A stretch of DNA of 64,000 nucleotides from Chloroflexota bacterium. GTDB lineage: Bacteria > Chloroflexota > UBA11872. The stretch is from assembly GCA_022824495.1 (NCBI GenBank), contig JAJDZU010000006.1, positions 186,001 through 250,000 of the forward strand, in the 5' to 3' direction. The notes below the pieces were generated by a model that made no database searches, was not told the origin of the DNA, and saw only the letters and a program-made list of their open reading frames with translations. This document shows positions 9,352-18,596 of the stretch, piece after piece (position 1 is the first letter of the stretch; every line of letters begins with the position of its first letter). A program made the translations under genes and the position numbers.

Positions 9352-9749
9352 CCGAGGATATCTCCATCCGTGTACGGGACCTCATGGTCACGGAGATGCA
9401 CACAATTGACGGGCTCGCGACCGTGGCCCAGGCAATGGCGTTGATGAAGCGGCACCAGGTCGACTCTCTCGTTGTCAATCGACGTAACAGTGACGACGAG
9501 TTGGGAGTAATAACGGTTGGTGACATCGCGCGCGAAGTGATCGCGAACAACCGTTCCCCAAAGCGAGTTAACGTCTACGAGATCATGTCCAAACCGCTGT
9601 TGACGGTGCCCGATGACATGCTCGCCAAGTATGCGGTCCGCCTGCTCGTACGCTTTGAGCGCTCGCGTGCCGTGGTTGTCGACCGGCAGCGCAATGCCCT
9701 CGGCGGGGTGACCCTGCGCGACCTGATCATGGGGTATGCCTCGGAGTGA
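9348..9749 (+). CDS. Tandem CBS-domain protein
   Basis: A 133-residue protein made of two CBS motifs: VRDLMVTEMHTID with a following VDSLVVN strand, and NVYEIMSKPLLTVPDD with SRAVVVD. Paired CBS motifs (a Bateman module) bind adenine nucleotides or S-adenosylmethionine and regulate the partner protein. The ATG overlaps the P-II-like stop by four bases, so it is translationally coupled. It is the last gene of the operon. Confidence 0.85.
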   Translation: MTEDISIRVRDLMVTEMHTIDGLATVAQAMALMKRHQVDSLVVNRRNSDDELGVITVGDIAREVIANNRSPKRVNVYEIMSKPLLTVPDDMLAKYAVRLLVRFERSRAVVVDRQRNALGGVTLRDLIMGYASE

Positions 9750-9911
9750 CGTCGTAGTCCCAATTGGCGACCCTCGCACGCCGTCGAGGCGATCCGGCCC
9801 CCGTCACTCCAAGTCTGTTTCGTTGATCCCGAAGCTGGCCTCTTGCAGCCCACCTGGTGAGAAAGCCCCGAACCTGAACAGGTCGCGAACTGAGCCCGAC
9901 GAGAGCCGCCA

Positions 9912-9975
9912 CTGCCCTCGGCAGGCGCAGCCGTAGGCTGCGGCCGAGGAGTTCGAGTCCCCGCCACCCGCAGCA
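9912..9975 (+). other. Hairpins plus tRNA-like T-loop
   Basis: Two strong hairpins (CTGCC-CTC-GGCAG, then a 7-bp CGCAGCC-GTA-GGCTGCG) are followed by GTTCGAGTCC, which matches a tRNA T-loop, and by GCCACCCG, which resembles an acceptor 3' strand. The T stem has two mismatches and no matching 5' acceptor strand or clean anticodon arm is seen. It may be a relic of a tRNA with a long variable arm. Confidence 0.25.
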
Positions 9976-9981
9976 ATGAAG

Positions 9982-10058
9982 TGGTAGGGCATGCGGGATT
10001 CGAACCCGCGATCTCCGCCTTGAGAGGGCGGTGTCCTAGGCCGCTAGACGAATGCCCC
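9982..10058 (-). tRNA. tRNA-Glu (CTC)
   Basis: On the minus strand the acceptor GGGGCAT pairs with ATGCCCT, followed by discriminator A and an encoded CCA. The anticodon stem CCGCC/GGCGG holds loop CTCTCAA, giving anticodon CTC. The T arm is GCGGG-TTCGAAT-CCCGC. All arms pair, so the gene looks functional. It lies between the CBS gene and ffh, on the opposite strand to both. Confidence 0.95.
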
Positions 10059-10167
10059 GTGCGGACCGAAGTCCGACGCCGCCTATGCTACGAAACTTGA
10101 CCGCGCCCTGGCCCGCCGCCGGCGCTCCGTACAATCGAAGCGGACCTTCGCATGACAATGCCGCCTC

Positions 10168-11505
<1,338 letters not shown>

Positions 11506-11527
11506 ACAGCGGTACCCGGCGGCTGCC

Positions 11528-12667
11528 CTATGCCTCAGCGAGTTCGGACATGAGTTCGACATTGGGGACCAGATGGCCGTCGCGCTCGATCAGCAATTGC
11601 TGATCGAGCAGCAGGCGCAGGTCACGCTGCACGGTGCGCCGACCGGTCCGTCCATACGCCAGGGCCACCAATACGTCAGTCGCCATCTGGTGGTCAGGCA
11701 CGCCGCGCAGCGACTGCTCCGTCAGTCGCCGGATCAGGTCCAGCATTCGTGCCCGCCGTTGCTGGCCAAGTCGGGGAACCGCTTCGAGCCGTTCCTGCGC
11801 ATAGTCGCGGAACGCCATAACGCCAACCATCGCCAACAGTTCGCTGCGGACCGTCGCCAATTCGTCCGCCAGTCCCTCCACGGCGAACAGCACGAAGTTC
11901 GTCAGGTCGCCGCCGGACTGAAACATCGCCGCCGTCAGCGCGTCAATGTACTCGTGGTGGTGCTCGTAGTAGAAGTTGGCCAGCGAGTAGAAGCCGAAGG
12001 CGTGGATACCGGCGCGGCAAAGCATGAAGCTCTCGACCGCGCGCGAGCTGCGCCCGTTGCCATCGCCGAACGGGTGGATTCTCACGACGTAAATGTGGGC
12101 GATCGCCGCACGGGCGATGGGGTCCCAGCGCAGCGCCTCACCCTGGTTGAACCAGCGCACGAAGTCGGCCATCAGGCGGCGGACTTCCTCGCCGGTAGCC
12201 GGCGGGCGGTAGTTCCCGACGGTCACGGCATGGCTGCGGTACTCGCCCGGTACGTTTCCCGGGTAGCGGAGGCCGTCCGTCGTCAGTCGGTGGATTTCCC
12301 TGATCAGCGCTTCGTCGAGCGGCCGCCTCAGATCGGTCCTCACGGTCCGCTCTACGAACTCCAATGCGGCTCGGGCGTTGCGGGCTTCACGCTCATCGCG
12401 CGCCCGGCTGGTCGGTAGCACTGGCCGGTCCGGGGCCGCCGCCAGTACCGCCAGCGCTTCGTCCTCGGAGATGCGAGTGCCCTCGATGGCTGTCGTGCCC
12501 CGCACCGCGCGCGCGATGTTGAGCGCGTTGAGACGCCTTCGCACGCTGGCGGTGACCGGAATGCCGCGAATCGTCTCGGCGATGGCGCGCGAGCGCTCTA
12601 CCGCCCGCACCAGCCGCGGATCTCCGGCGCGAACCCGGACATTGAAGTGGATATCCCACTGAGGCAT
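11528..12667 (-). CDS. Fic family protein with N-terminal inhibitory motif and C-terminal winged helix
   Basis: A 379-residue Fic protein. The catalytic HPFGDGNGRSSR near residue 200 is a complete HxFx(D/E)GNGRxxR motif, so it should transfer AMP or another nucleotide to hydroxyl side chains of target proteins. TTAIEG at 58-63 fits the (S/T)xxxE(G/N) inhibitory helix, making it a self-inhibited class II Fic. The last ~90 residues look like a winged helix-turn-helix. No antitoxin is adjacent. Upstream, at 12697-12709 and 12759-12770, lie palindromes that could be its operator. Confidence 0.9.
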   Translation of the reverse strand: MPQWDIHFNVRVRAGDPRLVRAVERSRAIAETIRGIPVTASVRRRLNALNIARAVRGTTAIEGTRISEDEALAVLAAAPDRPVLPTSRARDEREARNARAALEFVERTVRTDLRRPLDEALIREIHRLTTDGLRYPGNVPGEYRSHAVTVGNYRPPATGEEVRRLMADFVRWFNQGEALRWDPIARAAIAHIYVVRIHPFGDGNGRSSRAVESFMLCRAGIHAFGFYSLANFYYEHHHEYIDALTAAMFQSGGDLTNFVLFAVEGLADELATVRSELLAMVGVMAFRDYAQERLEAVPRLGQQRRARMLDLIRRLTEQSLRGVPDHQMATDVLVALAYGRTGRRTVQRDLRLLLDQQLLIERDGHLVPNVELMSELAEA

Positions 12668-12696
12668 CGATTCCTACAGCCTTCACGACACTAAGC

Positions 12697-12770
12697 GCGA
12701 CAATGTCGCATCCGTCGTCGTACAGTTGAACTACAAATCAAACCTGTTGAAGATACGGTATCGCGCGATA
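12697..12770 (-). promoter_or_regulatory. Palindromes upstream of the Fic gene
   Basis: TATCGCGCGATA (12759-12770) is a perfect 12-base palindrome, and GCGACA-A-TGTCGC (12697-12709) a perfect 6-bp inverted repeat. Both lie within about 100 bases upstream of the Fic start in an otherwise AT-richer spacer, and could bind the Fic winged helix or another repressor. Confidence 0.35.
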
Positions 12771-12802
12771 TTTTGTCCGTCAATGTCATCGTCACTGTCG
12801 TC

Positions 12803-13939
12803 CTAGATTTCGTACTGAACCCACCCTATCCCCGCCAGCGCCTCCTCCAAATACTCACGAGCGTCAGCATCCAGCGCCTGCCAGTAGTGAAGGCTGAAGA
12901 GCGCGAAGGCCAGGCCGTTGGTCGTGTGAATCTCGGCCGGATCGGTGGCGTCGCGTTCGGCCAACTCGTACCAGAAGCCGCCATCCGGCGAGGCCAGGCG
13001 ACCAAACATCGCCGCGACGCAGCGGCGGGTGGACTCGATGGCCTCGGCGCGGCGGTGCTCAGTCCGCCGCCCGTATTCGGCCAGCAGGTGAACGGCGTCC
13101 ATGTTGGCGCACATGCCGCCATCGTGAAACAGCCCATCAGGCCGCCGGCAGGCCAGGGTGGCGTCAATCATGCGCTCGATCTCCGGCTCGTCCACCCCCA
13201 GGGGCCACAGCAGATTCAGGGCCAGGTTGCGGTGGCCGCGCATGGCCCAGCCGAGATCCACGTCCGGCCCCATGCCAATGAAGCCGGTAGCCCGGTCGCG
13301 GCGCGCCTCCATATAGGCCAGCACCTGCCGGCCCTGATCGTCCAGATCGTCAACGCCGTCGCAGCCCGCGAACCGCGTATAGAACCACAGGTACTGAAAC
13401 GCCGCCTTGGCGGCCGAGCGTGGATCCTCGGCCCAGGCCTGGTCCAGCCACGGCCGCCAGGCGTCCTTGCCGACCGGCGCCCAGGGCAATTCGGACAGGC
13501 GATCCAATCCACGCGGGAAGGGCCGCGCGGGCTCGTTCAGCAGCTCGTACCCAATTCGGACCACCGCGTCAAAGTGCATCCGCCATGTGCCCGGGCCGCC
13601 GCCAATCTGGGTCGCTGTCGGCTCATAGATGCCTAACTCGGGGTTGAAAGCCGCATGCAAGGCCGCCAGCGCCCGCGGTCGCGCGCGCTCGATCACGTCC
13701 TCGGCGCCCACCTGCCGCAGGGCCACCAGCGCCCACACGGTGGTCTCGATATCGGTCGAGGCGCCCGCCTGCGGATTCTCGCGGAACGGCAGCGGATCAC
13801 CCGGCGGCGCTTCAACACTCGCCACGTAGCGAACGACCTGATCCCGCAGCCAGCGCGGCGGATTGTGCAGGCCATCAGACTGTGTGATCAGGGGCGACTG
13901 GGCGCCACGATCCGCTAGGCCGTCCGTGTTCGCCGGCAT
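12803..13939 (-). CDS. Alpha/alpha-toroid (terpenoid cyclase-like) protein of unknown function
   Basis: A 378-residue, mainly helical soluble protein. It has repeated helical pairs with glycine- and tryptophan-rich turns such as ASTDIETTVWALVALRQVG, CRRPDGLFHDGG and ASPDGGFWYELA, the pattern seen in prenyltransferase or squalene-cyclase-type toroids. No DxDD or other catalytic motif is evident, so I assign no reaction. It ends about 30 bases upstream of the opine dehydrogenase stop region, with the dehydrogenase gene upstream on the same strand, so the pair may be co-expressed. Confidence 0.65.
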   Translation of the reverse strand: MPANTDGLADRGAQSPLITQSDGLHNPPRWLRDQVVRYVASVEAPPGDPLPFRENPQAGASTDIETTVWALVALRQVGAEDVIERARPRALAALHAAFNPELGIYEPTATQIGGGPGTWRMHFDAVVRIGYELLNEPARPFPRGLDRLSELPWAPVGKDAWRPWLDQAWAEDPRSAAKAAFQYLWFYTRFAGCDGVDDLDDQGRQVLAYMEARRDRATGFIGMGPDVDLGWAMRGHRNLALNLLWPLGVDEPEIERMIDATLACRRPDGLFHDGGMCANMDAVHLLAEYGRRTEHRRAEAIESTRRCVAAMFGRLASPDGGFWYELAERDATDPAEIHTTNGLAFALFSLHYWQALDADAREYLEEALAGIGWVQYEI

Positions 13940-13969
13940 CTCCCAATTCCTCTCGTCGGGGCCGGAGTT

Positions 13970-15064
13970 TCAGCCTTCGCGCGCGTACTCCAGCATCCCG
14001 TCCCGATCCATTCCCTCCAGCCCCAAATCCGTCAACGTCCGGCGGTTGGTATCCAGCGACTCGTGCAGGACGGTGAGGCCGAGAGTGATTACCGCGTCCA
14101 TCACCGCGGTGGGCACCTCCAGGGCGTCGCCCAGACCGGACCAGGCTCGGAGGCCGTAGGGCACGTCCTCGGAGAGCCAGCGAGTATCCAACTGGCCCGG
14201 CGCCTTGAGGGCAGTCAGCATCCGGCTGCCGTTGATGGTGGCCCAGAGATCGGGCGGATCGGCCTGCGGTCCGAAACCGGCGGCGTGGAATGCTTGGGCG
14301 GCGTCGGGCAACTGGTGGCCGAGGGCGGCGGCCACCGCCCGGCGCTCCCCGTCCAGCGCCATGATGGCGTCCACCACCCCGGGCGTAACGCCTTCGTCGT
14401 AGAAGTAAAACTCACCGCGCGAGCGCTCGATGCGTCCGGCGTTCAGCAGCACCCCGGGCGGATGCACCACGGGGTTCATGGCGCCCAGGCCGCAGGCAAA
14501 CACGTCGGGCAGGGCCACGATTCCGGGAAAGAACCGCGCAAGCCCGGCATGCACGCGCTCGGTGGCCGAGGCCGGAAACACGCCCAGCCCCATCTGCGGA
14601 ACCACTCCCCAGATCGTCGCCTCCGCGGGCCCGGTCTTGCGGCAGACGTACGGTGCGGTGTCCGTCTCAGCCACGGGAATCGGCGGCGCACCGGCTTCAC
14701 GCAGGATGCGCGCGACTTCCAGCGCGCCCAGCGTGCCGGGCATCAGGGTCAGGGTCTGATCATCGTGCAGGTGCGGCGCCAGCGCCTCGGCCCACGGCGC
14801 ATGACCGTACGCCGGCACGATCACCAGCAGCGTGTCCGAGGCCGCCGCGGCCGACGCCACGTCGTCCGTGATCTCGGCAATCCGGGCCGACCCCGTGTGC
14901 GCAACGCCCAGCAGCTCAATCCGGCGCGACTCGCGCACCGGCGCAATGGCCTCCGGAAACGCCGGCAGTTCGCCCAGGGTCACCGAACGACCCGCCAGCG
15001 ACAGGTTCGCCGCCACCGCAAACCCGGTGTTCCCCGCCCCCAGCACCGTTACATCCGTAGCCAC
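13970..15064 (-). CDS. NAD(P)-dependent opine (octopine/nopaline) dehydrogenase family protein
   Basis: About 364 residues. The Rossmann motif VLGAGNTGFAVAANLSLAGRSV opens the protein, and the C-terminal helical domain has the family's HPPGVLLNAGRIE and YFYDEGVTPGV segments, with the catalytic-type histidine in NPVVHPPG. Such enzymes reductively join an amino acid to a 2-oxo acid, or run in reverse. I chose the GTG at 15064 because GGGAGG lies 5 bases before it; an ATG at 15091 would add nine residues unlike the family. The next gene on the strand is the toroid protein. Confidence 0.85.
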   Translation of the reverse strand: MATDVTVLGAGNTGFAVAANLSLAGRSVTLGELPAFPEAIAPVRESRRIELLGVAHTGSARIAEITDDVASAAAASDTLLVIVPAYGHAPWAEALAPHLHDDQTLTLMPGTLGALEVARILREAGAPPIPVAETDTAPYVCRKTGPAEATIWGVVPQMGLGVFPASATERVHAGLARFFPGIVALPDVFACGLGAMNPVVHPPGVLLNAGRIERSRGEFYFYDEGVTPGVVDAIMALDGERRAVAAALGHQLPDAAQAFHAAGFGPQADPPDLWATINGSRMLTALKAPGQLDTRWLSEDVPYGLRAWSGLGDALEVPTAVMDAVITLGLTVLHESLDTNRRTLTDLGLEGMDRDGMLEYAREG

Positions 15065-15274
15065 ACAATCCTCCCGCCACCCCGCAACCACGCGCCAAGC
15101 CTACGGCGCGGCGGCCGGAAGACCCCGCCCGCGGGGAGACTGTGCAGACCGGGGACATAGCTGACGCCCGTTCGGAGACATGGTTTACACATCCAGGACT
15201 GAAACGGACTGGAGGAATGGGTGTTTTGGCCTGAATTGGGCTATATTGGTCCAAATGGGTTGAAAAGGGTTGAT

Positions 15275-15607
15275 ATGCGCGGGCATGAAGCCGTGACGAA
15301 GACCGTGGCGGCATCGGAAGCAAAGCGGAACTGGAGCAAGGTCATCAACCGGGTGGTCAGTGGCGAAGTTCGCTTCGTAGTGGAGAAGAACGGGACTCCG
15401 GTGGCTGGGATCGTCTCGGCCAGAGACATTGAGAGGCTGGCTGACCTGGACGCGAGACGGGAACCTGACTTTGAAGTTCTCGAGCGTTTCGGCAGAGCGT
15501 TTCGCGATCAGACGACCGAGCAAATCGAGGAAGCCGTATCTCAAGCGGTCGCCGAAGTGCGAGCCGAGAATCGACGCGGGGCGGAGCGTCAACTTGCGCC
15601 TGAGTGA
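15275..15607 (+). CDS. Phd/YefM family antitoxin
   Basis: A 110-residue antitoxin. The N-terminal half (TKTVAASEAKRNWSKVINRVVSGE, then FVVEKNGTPVAGIVS) is the Phd/YefM DNA-binding fold, which represses its own operon. The acidic C-terminal helix (EQIEEAVSQAVAEVRAE) would wrap the toxin. The ATG at 15275 has AAGGG five bases upstream, which favours it over an in-frame ATG at 15221. It overlaps the PIN toxin gene by GTGA. Confidence 0.85.
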   Translation: MRGHEAVTKTVAASEAKRNWSKVINRVVSGEVRFVVEKNGTPVAGIVSARDIERLADLDARREPDFEVLERFGRAFRDQTTEQIEEAVSQAVAEVRAENRRGAERQLAPE

Positions 15608-16041
15608 TTCGGGTCGTCGCGGACACAAACGTCCTGGCGTCCGGCTTGGCCGCCTACCACGCTGAGGCGAGCCCGGTAGCGCTAATCCTCGACGCGTGGA
15701 GATACGGCTCTCTCGACCTCGTGGCCTCGGCACCGATCGTCGCCGAACTACGCCGGACGCTTGCTAAGCCGTACTTCGCTCAGCGCTTCACCACCGAGGA
15801 GATCGAACGCGCCCTTTACCTCGTGCGGCATCGGTCGAGCTTCGTGCAGGTGCTGGCGGACGTTCAAGGCGTCGCCACGACGCCCGAAGACGACCTGATT
15901 CTGGCAACGGCGGTCGCCGGCAAGGCGCACGTTCTGGTCACAGGCGACCGCCAGCTACGCAACCTGGGCCAATACCAAGGCGTCCGGATTCTTGGACCGC
16001 GTGCGTTCATGGACTGGCTGGCGGCAAACGAGGGCGCCTAA
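15604..16041 (+). CDS. PIN-domain toxin (COG1569-type)
   Basis: A 145-residue PIN ribonuclease toxin. The acidic metal-binding residues are visible: D7 in VVADTNVLASG, the glutamate in IVAELRRTL, and TPEDDLILATAVAGKAHVLVTGD. It starts at a GTG overlapping the antitoxin stop, the usual coupling in type II toxin-antitoxin modules. PIN toxins cleave tRNA or other RNA; the target here is unknown. Confidence 0.9.
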   Translation: MIRVVADTNVLASGLAAYHAEASPVALILDAWRYGSLDLVASAPIVAELRRTLAKPYFAQRFTTEEIERALYLVRHRSSFVQVLADVQGVATTPEDDLILATAVAGKAHVLVTGDRQLRNLGQYQGVRILGPRAFMDWLAANEGA

Positions 16042-16231
16042 GGGGATGGCATGCCCGCCGATGTAAGAGGTGGTTTCGGCCTTTGGGATGACGCCTGCCC
16101 ACTTCATCGATAGGTGGCGGGCGGTGGCGCAGTCGCATTCATGTGTCTTTGGCCCGCCACTGGGGCAGCGGGCGCCGATCGCACCGGCCGCGACTGAGCG
16201 GATCAGCCCGAACGTGGGCGGAGAGCAACGT

Positions 16232-16924
16232 TTACGCCGGACACCTGATCAGTTCCAGCAACATGATCTTGGGCACCGGGTCGTCCGGCAGATGCGGGTC
16301 GCCTGGGTCGGGCGGAACGTCCACCAGGCTGCGCAGCAGGAACCCGGCCTGCCGAAACGCCGCCACCCACTCCTCGAAGGTTCGGTAGTAAAACGGGACT
16401 CTGTACTCCGCTTGATCCGTACCGAATGTCTGGGAGAGCGTTCCGGACGCGAAGTAGTCGTCCACCTTGCCGCGCGCGGCGAGCGCGTAGGGATTGTTCA
16501 GCGACAGCAGCAGGCGGCCGTTGGGCTTGAGGGAGCCGGCAATCCCACATAGGACACCTGCCAAGTCCTCGCAATCGTCGAGCATCATGTTCGCCGTCGC
16601 CAGGTCAAACGCGCCTTTGTGGGAAGGCAGCCCCTTGCCCAGGTCTCTCTCGACGAACTCGATCCCGTGCGGATCCCGCGCCTCAAGTTCCCGTGCGTGT
16701 TCCAGGAGCAGTGGCGAGATATCCACGCCCACGACCCGTGCTCCCTGGCTCGCGAACAGGCGCGCCACGTGACCTTCGCCGCAGCCCGCGTCCAGGACTT
16801 TCGTGCCGGATACGTCGCCTGCCATCTCGAGAAGGCCACGAGCCAGGTGATCGAGGAACCGTCGCAGCGAACCCGACCGGGTTTGCGCCGCGTACCAGTC
16901 GGCAATCGGGTCGTAGGCGGACAT
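16232..16924 (-). CDS. Class I SAM-dependent methyltransferase
   Basis: A 230-residue methyltransferase. Motif I is VLDAGCGEGHVARLF near residues 43-57, followed by an acidic strand end in VVGVDISP and the post-II segment FDLATANMMLDDCEDL. The family is the broad Methyltransf_11/25 type; the substrate cannot be told. The ATG at 16924 shares one base with the phosphoesterase stop (TGATG), so the two genes are translationally coupled. Confidence 0.88.
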   Translation of the reverse strand: MSAYDPIADWYAAQTRSGSLRRFLDHLARGLLEMAGDVSGTKVLDAGCGEGHVARLFASQGARVVGVDISPLLLEHARELEARDPHGIEFVERDLGKGLPSHKGAFDLATANMMLDDCEDLAGVLCGIAGSLKPNGRLLLSLNNPYALAARGKVDDYFASGTLSQTFGTDQAEYRVPFYYRTFEEWVAAFRQAGFLLRSLVDVPPDPGDPHLPDDPVPKIMLLELIRCPA

Positions 16925-17703
16925 CAGACGGTCGAACCCCCTGCCAGACCCGACCAATTCGGGTCGCGCGGCTCGAACGGCGCCCATTCGAACTCGATGC
17001 TCCAGCGCGCGAACCCTGAGAGCGGCCCCCCGCGGTCGGTCAGCACGCAGATGCCCTGGTACCAGGGGCCGGGCCCCTCGCCCGGCAGGTGGCCGGAACT
17101 GCGTACGACCAGCGCCGCTCGGCCGTTGGGCAGCGCCGTGCGGAGCAAAGTGGGACCCGGGGTGTGACCGCAAAGAATCAGGTCGGCCGAGGCGACGGCG
17201 GGGCGGGAGAGGGCGGCGTCAATCTCCGCGGCGGTGAAGTCCGGCGTAAACGCCGGATCGGTGTCCCAGGTGGTGGCGAACGGGTTGCCGGGCATGCCGT
17301 GGCAGACATAGACATCGCCCTGGCGCGCCCCATCCAGCGATAGCTCGGCAGGCAACGCTCGAAGCCAGGCAAGGTCCGCGGCACTGAGCTCCGCCTGCCC
17401 CTGTTCGATCAGCGACAGGAAATAATCGGGCGAGTCGGGACGCCGCCGCCGTTCGGCCACGGTCGCTTCCCAACGGGGCGTCCCCCAGTCCCGGAAATAC
17501 GCCTCGTTGTTGCCGTAGATCACCCTGACACCCTCCGCGCGCAGCAGCTCGATCGTCTCGCCCGGCGGATCCGGCAAAAACGGCGAGGTCAGGAAGTCGC
17601 CGCAATGCACGATCACATCAGGCACATGCCGCCGGCACGCCTGCAGCGCGGCCTCCAGCCCGGGCACAAAGCCGTGGCTGTCACCGATCAGGCAGATCCG
17701 CAT
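16924..17703 (-). CDS. Calcineurin-like metallophosphoesterase (YfcE/MJ0936-like)
   Basis: A 259-residue phosphoesterase. Metal-binding motifs appear in order: GDSHG (residues 7-11), VIVHCGDF near 30, YGNNEAYF, VCHGMPGN and LCGHTPGPTLL. It should cleave phosphodiesters or phosphomonoesters with two metal ions. The ATG at 17703 begins directly at MRICLIGDSHG; longer in-frame extensions to 18039 run through the divergent HAD gene and are rejected. It is coupled to the methyltransferase downstream. Confidence 0.9.
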   Translation of the reverse strand: MRICLIGDSHGFVPGLEAALQACRRHVPDVIVHCGDFLTSPFLPDPPGETIELLRAEGVRVIYGNNEAYFRDWGTPRWEATVAERRRRPDSPDYFLSLIEQGQAELSAADLAWLRALPAELSLDGARQGDVYVCHGMPGNPFATTWDTDPAFTPDFTAAEIDAALSRPAVASADLILCGHTPGPTLLRTALPNGRAALVVRSSGHLPGEGPGPWYQGICVLTDRGGPLSGFARWSIEFEWAPFEPRDPNWSGLAGGSTV

Positions 17704-17884
17704 GCGGTGCCCCAGAGGACGGACCACAGACGGGAGCGAGCGTAGCGCCTCTGATTCGAACCCCTTGATAGTCGCCAATTGCCTTCGTCGCCCATGGTTC
17801 GATGCCGCACGCGGGAATGTCGCGACAGGGGCATTGGTGTCCGGCAAGCTGGCTTGAGCAATTGCCTTCAGCGGACGGAGTGAC

Positions 17885-18589
17885 ATGGCGGAATCGTCAG
17901 TGCAGACCGTGTTCTTTGACATCGACGACACGCTGATCGATGACGCCGCGGCAACGCGAGCCGGCGCGCTGGGCGTCTTCGACAAGTACCGGGATCGGCT
18001 GGATGGCACCGACGAACATTTGATGCAGCGCTGGAACACTCTGCTGGACCACCACTTCGAGCGCTACCTGCGCGGCGAGACCTCGTTCATCGGCCAGCGC
18101 CGCGCACGAATTCGCGATCTGTTCGGACTGACACCGGATCAGATGCCCGACGCCGAAGTCGACGCCATCCATGCCGTCTACCGTGAGTTCTACGACGGGG
18201 CCTGCCGGCTTTCTCCCGATGCAGTCGAAACCCTGGACGCTCTGGCTGGTTGCCGGCTCGGGGTCATCAGCAACGGGTCGTCAACTCAGCAGCGTCAAAA
18301 GCTCGCGTCGGTCGGCATTCTCGATCGCTTCGCCGCCGTGCTGATCTCCGGGGACATCGGCGTCGCGAAGCCGCAACCGGAGATCTTCCAGGCGGCCTGC
18401 GAAGCCGTGGGCGCGTCGCCGTCGGACTGCCTGCACGTAGGGGATCGACTGGACGTGGATGCGCTTGGAGCCCGCGACGCGGGGCTGACGGGCGTGTGGT
18501 TCGACCGAATCGGTAAGGGTGGCGGGCCGCCAGGCGTTTCCACCATCGCGCGGCTCAGCGAACTGCCGGCGTTGGTACCGCGGCGCTGA
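17885..18589 (+). CDS. HAD-family hydrolase
   Basis: A 234-residue haloacid dehalogenase-like phosphatase. Motif I FFDIDDTLID (12-21), motif II ISNGSSTQQ, motif III lysine in VAKPQPEIF, and motif IV HVGDRLDVDALGARDAGL are all present. The helical cap between motifs I and II makes it a C1-type, as in phosphoglycolate or noncanonical-pyrimidine phosphatases (YjjG-like). It is divergent from the phosphoesterase, and convergent with the exonuclease 7 bases away. Confidence 0.92.
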   Translation: MAESSVQTVFFDIDDTLIDDAAATRAGALGVFDKYRDRLDGTDEHLMQRWNTLLDHHFERYLRGETSFIGQRRARIRDLFGLTPDQMPDAEVDAIHAVYREFYDGACRLSPDAVETLDALAGCRLGVISNGSSTQQRQKLASVGILDRFAAVLISGDIGVAKPQPEIFQAACEAVGASPSDCLHVGDRLDVDALGARDAGLTGVWFDRIGKGGGPPGVSTIARLSELPALVPRR

Positions 18590-18596
18590 CCGCCGG

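Noticed and set aside
9840-9960. Possible SRP RNA next to ffh
   Set aside because: No GGAA tetraloop or CCGGAAGG-type symmetric-loop motif on either strand.
17704-18039. N-terminal extension of the metallophosphoesterase to 18039
   Set aside because: It would read through the divergent HAD gene, and the conserved domain starts at 17703.
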